Origin: Rotaria sordida
Taxonomy: Eukaryota; Rotifera; Eurotatoria; Philodinida; Philodinidae
Length of the DNA stretch: 64,000 bases
NCBI GenBank assembly: GCA_905250125.1
Contig: CAJNOL010000348.1
Coordinates: forward strand, 91,492 to 155,491
Reading direction: 5' to 3'
Part shown: one piece after another, positions 58,821 through 64,000 of the stretch
Layout of the letters: the number at the start of each line of letters is the position of its first letter
Position numbering within the stretch: the stretch's first letter is position 1
Program-made: the position numbers and the translations under genes
The notes under the pieces: generated by a model
Told to the model about the DNA's origin: nothing
Databases searched by the model: none
What the model saw: the letters and a program-made list of their open reading frames with translations, nothing else

Positions 58821-59214
58821 GACTTCTTTTCTTCTTGTGTTTTTTTTATTGATTTTCATTAGAAATGAAATGAAAGAATTTTTTTTGTCTTGAACAAGAA
58901 AAAACTGAACTAAATGAAATGATTCATCAGTCACATATCGACATCTATATTTTCAATTTAAAGAAATCTTTTTATATTTAACTAAGATAAATCTTTTCAA
59001 ACTTGATTTTTTTTAATTATTTAATTATTAAATCGATTTTTATATTAATCGGACTGAAATTTCGACAGTTATTGGTTAAACCAATCAATATCAAAAGAAG
59101 ATTTTCTTTTGCTTTTCGAGAACTAAACTAAATGAATCTTTGGATATTATTTAACAATTAAAATATTTGACAATTTTATTTTTTGCTAGATAAAATTTTA
59201 AAAAAAGAAAGAAG
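58821..59214. other. Divergent intergenic spacer before TSR1
   Basis: 394 bp between the proteasome pseudogene (minus) and TSR1 (plus), very AT-rich. It likely holds the TSR1 promoter; no motif can be named. Confidence 0.4.
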
Positions 59215-62200
59215 ATGGGACCTACTAGTGATAATAACGATGTTCATCGTCCAGGTGCACTTAAACAACAAAATAAACGATTTAAAAGTGGTCGTCATCG
59301 ATCTCAACATGAAATTAAACGAAGCACTAAAGGTTTTTGTTTTTTGCTTCACTTTAATTTAATATTTAAATAATAAAATAATTTACTAAAAGGTCGAGTG
59401 GCAGAAAAAAAACATGCACGTAGTTTAAAACGTTTAAATGTAACAAATAAACAAGATCGATTAAATACAGCTATTCAAATTCGAAAACAAAAACTTCAAG
59501 CTAATAGAGAAATTAGACAAACAATTGGTGCTATTGATGGTGTTCCACAAATTATTGTAATTATATTTTACATTAATCACTTTTATTTTTGATCTCCCAA
59601 CAAGACAAAAGATCATATATTATGGTTACATGAGAATATCTGATCAAAACGAAATAAGTCACAATTAGACATGTGCCGGATCAACTGTTTTCGGTTTCGA
59701 TCCCGGAAGTCAGCTGTAGTACTGACCTCGGCAACTTCTTTCCTAGTAGTCTCGGTGCTGGTCTGAAGAAAACGATTCTGGAATTTCATCATATGATATC
59801 TAAAATAACTCTTTGATATTCGGTTTTGTGTATTTATTTAGTCTATAGTTATCATTTGTTTGGGTCATCTCTCTTGAATTATATCCTGATTGATATAATC
59901 TATAAGAAAATTTGCTCAGAATCATTGAATATGTAACTATAAAATTGAGTTTGGGTTTTAGCTAATATTTTTCTCCTAATCCCAGTCCTGATAAAGTTTT
60001 AATTTTTTGATCTCGCACATATCTACTTCGAATAGAGACGATTTAGAAAATCGAATTCATAATTTAAGAGGCTTGTAATGATGAATATATTGATAAAGAT
60101 CTATCGAGAATAATAAATTGTTTTGAATGAGAAAAATTTTATTAAAAAATAATTTCTAACAAACAAATGAAAATTTATTTATTAATTATATTGAAAATGT
60201 TTAAATCTTTTTTTGTTTTGTTTCATAGATTCATAAAATAAAAATTTAATCGATAATGATTTCCACTTGCACATTATCGATGTAATGAAATTTTACTTTC
60301 GGAAATGAAGTTTTTTGAATTCTACATCGATATATTCTTGAAAGAAAATATTTATTTTTTAAATCAAATAATAACTAAATGTAGAAATTTATTAAAAATT
60401 AATTTCAGTTGATAGTTTACAATAAATAGAATCATATTTAGCAAAATCATTCAACGTGTTCGAAAATAGTTGAAATAAATGAGCTCTAGAATTATTTTAT
60501 CTTCGAAAAATCAAATTTAAAAAAATTTTGTTTAGACAGTAATACCTTTATCATCAGATGTAAATATATATTCAATTATTGAATTATTAACAAATTCAAT
60601 CGATGATAAGAAATCATTTGATGAAGCAACTCAATGTGGTGCAAGAATTTATACGTATATTTATTTATTTATTTTTATTTATTTTATTATTTGTTTTTAT
60701 ATAATATAGATGTTCGAAACTTCGATCAAAATTTTGTTTTTTAACTCCAACAGTAACAAATTTGGAAAATGTTCTTGATGCTGCTAAGGTAATATCATCT
60801 ATTTGTAAATATAATTTTAAAAAAAATAAAGCATATTTAAAGATGTCTGATACAATAATATATGTGTTATCATCATCAAATGGTATATCAATTGAAGGAG
60901 ATTATTTACTTGATTTAATAAATGTTCATTGTCTTTCTGGAAATGTTATTTATTCAATAATTGAATCAAATGATGATTCAATGTCAACAATATCATCATC
61001 AACATCACGAAATTCATCATTAAAAAATTTAGAAAAATATCTTGAAAAAAAATTTTCAAATGTTAAATTAATTCCATTAAATAATCCACAAGATGGTCAA
61101 CGTCTTCTATCGAAATTAACTCAACAAAAATTAATTAAAATAACAAAAACATTTTCAAGACCTTATTTATTTGCTCAAACTTTTTCTTATTTAAATCCAA
61201 AGGTAAGAAAACAAAATTATTTTCTTTCTCTTTTTTTTTTGTTTTTTATATTTAATCAAATATTTTCTATATAAGTCATCAAAAAGTACATTAAAATTAA
61301 GTGGATATTTACGTGGAATTGATTTATCTCCAAATGATCTTGTTTATATACCAAATTTAGGAACATTTCAATTAGAAAAAATTGAACAACATCAATTTCA
61401 ACGAGATGTAATATCAATTATTTTTTATTAAGAAATAAATCAAGAAATTTTAAATATTTTAGTCCGATGGAATAATAAAAACAATTGTTGATAAAACATT
61501 TATACCTGATCCAAAGCTTCAACGATCATTAGTATTTGAAGCTGAACAAGATCCAATGAATTTTGATCAAGAACAAACATGGCCAACTAAAGAAGATATT
61601 CAACAATCCGAACGTCAATTAAAAAAACGTGTACCTAAAGGAACTTCTCAATATCAAGCTGCATGGATTCTTTCTGATGATGAAGATAATGATTCTCTCA
61701 ATCAACAAAATGTTTATTCTTTTTTTTTTTCTTTATTTCTAATATAAAATCTTTTTTCAATATATTAGGATTTCGATGAAGATCATCAAGAAATGATGAC
61801 TGATTATGCTGATGATCTACAATCAATTAAACTTGATAAAGAAGAAGATGAAGAAGAAGAAGAAGAAGAAGAAGAAGAAATGGATGAACTTGTTATGAAT
61901 CCAAATAATTATGATGAAAAAACAGATTTAGAAGAAGATAAACAAACGTTTGTTTTATATATTTTTATTATATTTATTTTTATTAAAATATTTAATTTAG
62001 TTTAAAAAAATTAAAAGAAGCGAAATTAGATGAACAATTTCCCGATGAAGTTGATACACCAATGGATGTTCCTGCTCGTGTTAGATTTCAAAAGTATTTC
62101 ACTTTTTGTTTTTATTTTTATCTAATTAGATTTTTTTTTTGTTGTTGTTGTTCTTATAAAGATATCGAGGTTTAAAAAGTTTTCGAACAACAAAATGGGA

Positions 62201-63995
62201 TCCTAAAGAAAATTTACCATCGGATTATGGAAGAATTTATCAATTTCCTAATTTTCGTGCTATGATTAAACAAATTCAAAGTGAACAAGAACATAATCAA
62301 CATAAACAAGATCATGCTCAGGTTAAACTTGTTGTTTTTAAATATATATGTCTATTCTTATCAATCAATTAATTTATCAAGAAATTTTATAGAAGAAAAA
62401 TTCATTTGTGTTTTTCCCTATTGTTCTAGAATTTGTTTTATGTAAAAATCTGAGTGATAGATTGAGAGAGATGACACACGGAATGATTGTTCTTCTCTTA
62501 TCAATTCTTTATCGGTTTTTCTCAGCAGAATTACGATCGTGTCTATTTATCAAAATTGAAGATCTAACATTGTTTATCTCTAATTAAGTACGAATACTCG
62601 TCAAAGATAATCTATCCGATCATTCTCAATAAGATTTCTTGAAAGTAGTTGTGATCATATTCTTCAACTAAATTTCGAACAAGTCGAACATATTATTGAA
62701 TTAATTGACTAAAATTTCTATTTTTATGAGAAATAGATAATTGTAATTTTATCCATATATTAATTTCATTCTTAAATGTAAAGATGTTGAATAATGTAGT
62801 TGATAATCATTGAAAAGAAAAAAAAAGTGTCTTTGACGATGATCTATTATCATTAGTTAACAAGTAATTTTCATGTTCTATATAAATGTAATTAACTTTT
62901 TAAGAATTATATTTACCGAAGATTTTATTTGATGAAATACTTATTTTAATTTGTATATTTGTTACAGGTGCATAGTTATGTAACTCTTTATGTAAAAGAT
63001 GTGCCTGTCAGTCGATTTGGTAAGAAAAAAAAAACCAAATATTCAAGGAAAAAAAAACTTCTTGTTTTTTTCTTTTTAAAGAACCTGGTCATCATTTATT
63101 TGTAACGGGTCTTTTACCATATGAACAATGTTTATCAGTATTAAATATTGTTTTAAATCGTACAAATGATAGTGAAATAATTCTTAAATCAAAAGAACGT
63201 CTTATATTTCACGTTGGTTTTCGTCGTTTTGCAAGTTCACCCATTTATTCTCAACATTCAAATGGAGTTAAACATAAAGTATGTTACAATTTATTATTAT
63301 AATAATTAAAATAGATAAGAAAATTTTAAATTAGTTTGAAAGGTTTTTTCGGCCACGACAAACCTTAGTTGCAACATGTTTTGGTCCAATAACATATCCA
63401 CCTGCATCAGTTTTAGCATTTAAACAATTTCCTGATGGTATTTTAATTCTTAAATTATTTTCTTTAGTTCTTTTTTTTTGTTTGTTAAATAAAGGTCGTC
63501 AAGAATTAGTAGCAACTGGTTCTCTTCTTTCAGTTAATCCTGATCGTATTATTTTAAAAAGAATAGTATTAAGTGGACATCCATTGAAAATTCATAAAAG
63601 ATCAGCTGTTGTACGATATATGTTTTTTAATCCTGGTTTGTTTACTTTTTTATTTTCATTTTATTTTTGTTAATTCTATTATTTATAATTTAAATAGACG
63701 ATGTTAATTGGTTTAAACCAATTGAATTACGTACACGATGGGGTCGACGAGGACATATTAAAGAATCACTTGGTTTGTGATTTTTTTTTGTTCTATTAAT
63801 TAGATATAAAAATGATATTTATTTTAATTTCAAGGTACACATGGTCATATGAAATGTCAATTTGATGGAATTCTTAAATCACAAGATACTGTATTTATGA
63901 ATCTCTATAAACGTATTTATCCGAAATGGACATATGAACCATTGTCAATTCAACAACAACAACAACAAGAAAATAATGAAGAAAATATGCAATGA
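59215..63995 (+). CDS. TSR1: Pre-rRNA-processing protein TSR1 (40S assembly factor)
   Basis: Sixteen exons (59215-59332, 59393-59556, 60536-60654, 60710-60788, 60843-61202, 61276-61407, 61463-61711, 61769-61947, 62001-62093, 62162-62321, 62968-63019, 63082-63278, 63335-63437, 63495-63635, 63698-63772, 63835-63995) give 793 residues; human TSR1 has 804. It is a GTPase-like, non-GTP-hydrolysing factor that binds late pre-40S particles and blocks premature initiation-factor access. Seen: N-terminal [19 protein letters not shown]; a degenerate GTPase-like domain (about 95-300, without P-loop); AARP2CN-type middle ([20 protein letters not shown]); QTWPTKEDI and [14 protein letters not shown]; an acidic Glu run (about 480-495); [20 protein letters not shown]; and the most conserved C-terminus ([62 protein letters not shown]). 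Introns 2 and 10 are 979 and 646 nt, the others short. Intron 4 is 54 nt and stop-free. Confidence 0.97.
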
Positions 63996-64000
63996 TTCGT

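Overview
The window reads as nuclear DNA of a small invertebrate, most likely a bdelloid rotifer. It is strongly AT-rich. Genes have many short introns (about 50-75 nt, GT-AG, donors such as GTAAG and GTTTG) and animal-type products. The spaces between genes hold decayed DNA transposons and short inverted-repeat elements. The rotifer assignment is an inference from gene style, the intron-less F-box family and remembered similarity of some protein segments; no search was possible. A 100-N scaffold gap lies at 42032-42131.

Layout. 1-9 kb: a three-exon CPA2-type cation/H+ antiporter (minus strand), then two piggyBac relics. 9.2-10.3 kb: an eight-exon neuronal-calcium-sensor-like EF-hand protein (plus). 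10.8-13.9 kb: two long palindromic elements. 14.4-17.7 kb: a ten-exon protein with two Tudor domains (plus), one intron enlarged by a foldback element. 18.9-19.7 kb: an aldo-keto reductase pseudogene (minus). 20.5-37 kb: three complete minus-strand genes in a row, namely O-GlcNAcase (14 exons), a GT31 beta-1,3-glycosyltransferase (3 exons) and a USP20/33-type deubiquitinase (20 exons). 37-46 kb: a mariner-like palindrome, a calmodulin-like relic, the gap, and a 2.4-kb TIR transposon with a broken transposase. 47-52 kb: two intron-less minus-strand genes, an F-box protein and an SLC10/RCH1-type transporter with an extra N-terminal domain. 54.5-55.1 kb: a relic resembling LINE ORF1. 57.4-58.8 kb: a proteasome beta-2 (PSMB7-type) pseudogene (minus). 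59.2-64 kb: the complete 16-exon TSR1 ribosome-biogenesis gene (plus).

The genes are not an operon or one pathway. They are mostly eukaryotic housekeeping functions: O-GlcNAc cycling, Golgi glycosylation, ubiquitin removal, 40S maturation, calcium sensing, and probably germline/piRNA work (Tudor). Exon coordinates were worked out by hand; every exon junction given keeps the frame, and the summed lengths are multiples of three. The most notable items are the antiporter (possible horizontal origin), the transporter with the extra N-terminal domain whose stop codon lies on an inserted element, an iteron-bearing element whose terminal repeat reaches the 5' splice site of an O-GlcNAcase intron, and a proteasome pseudogene that keeps its catalytic threonine motif. 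No CRISPR, rRNA or convincing tRNA was seen.
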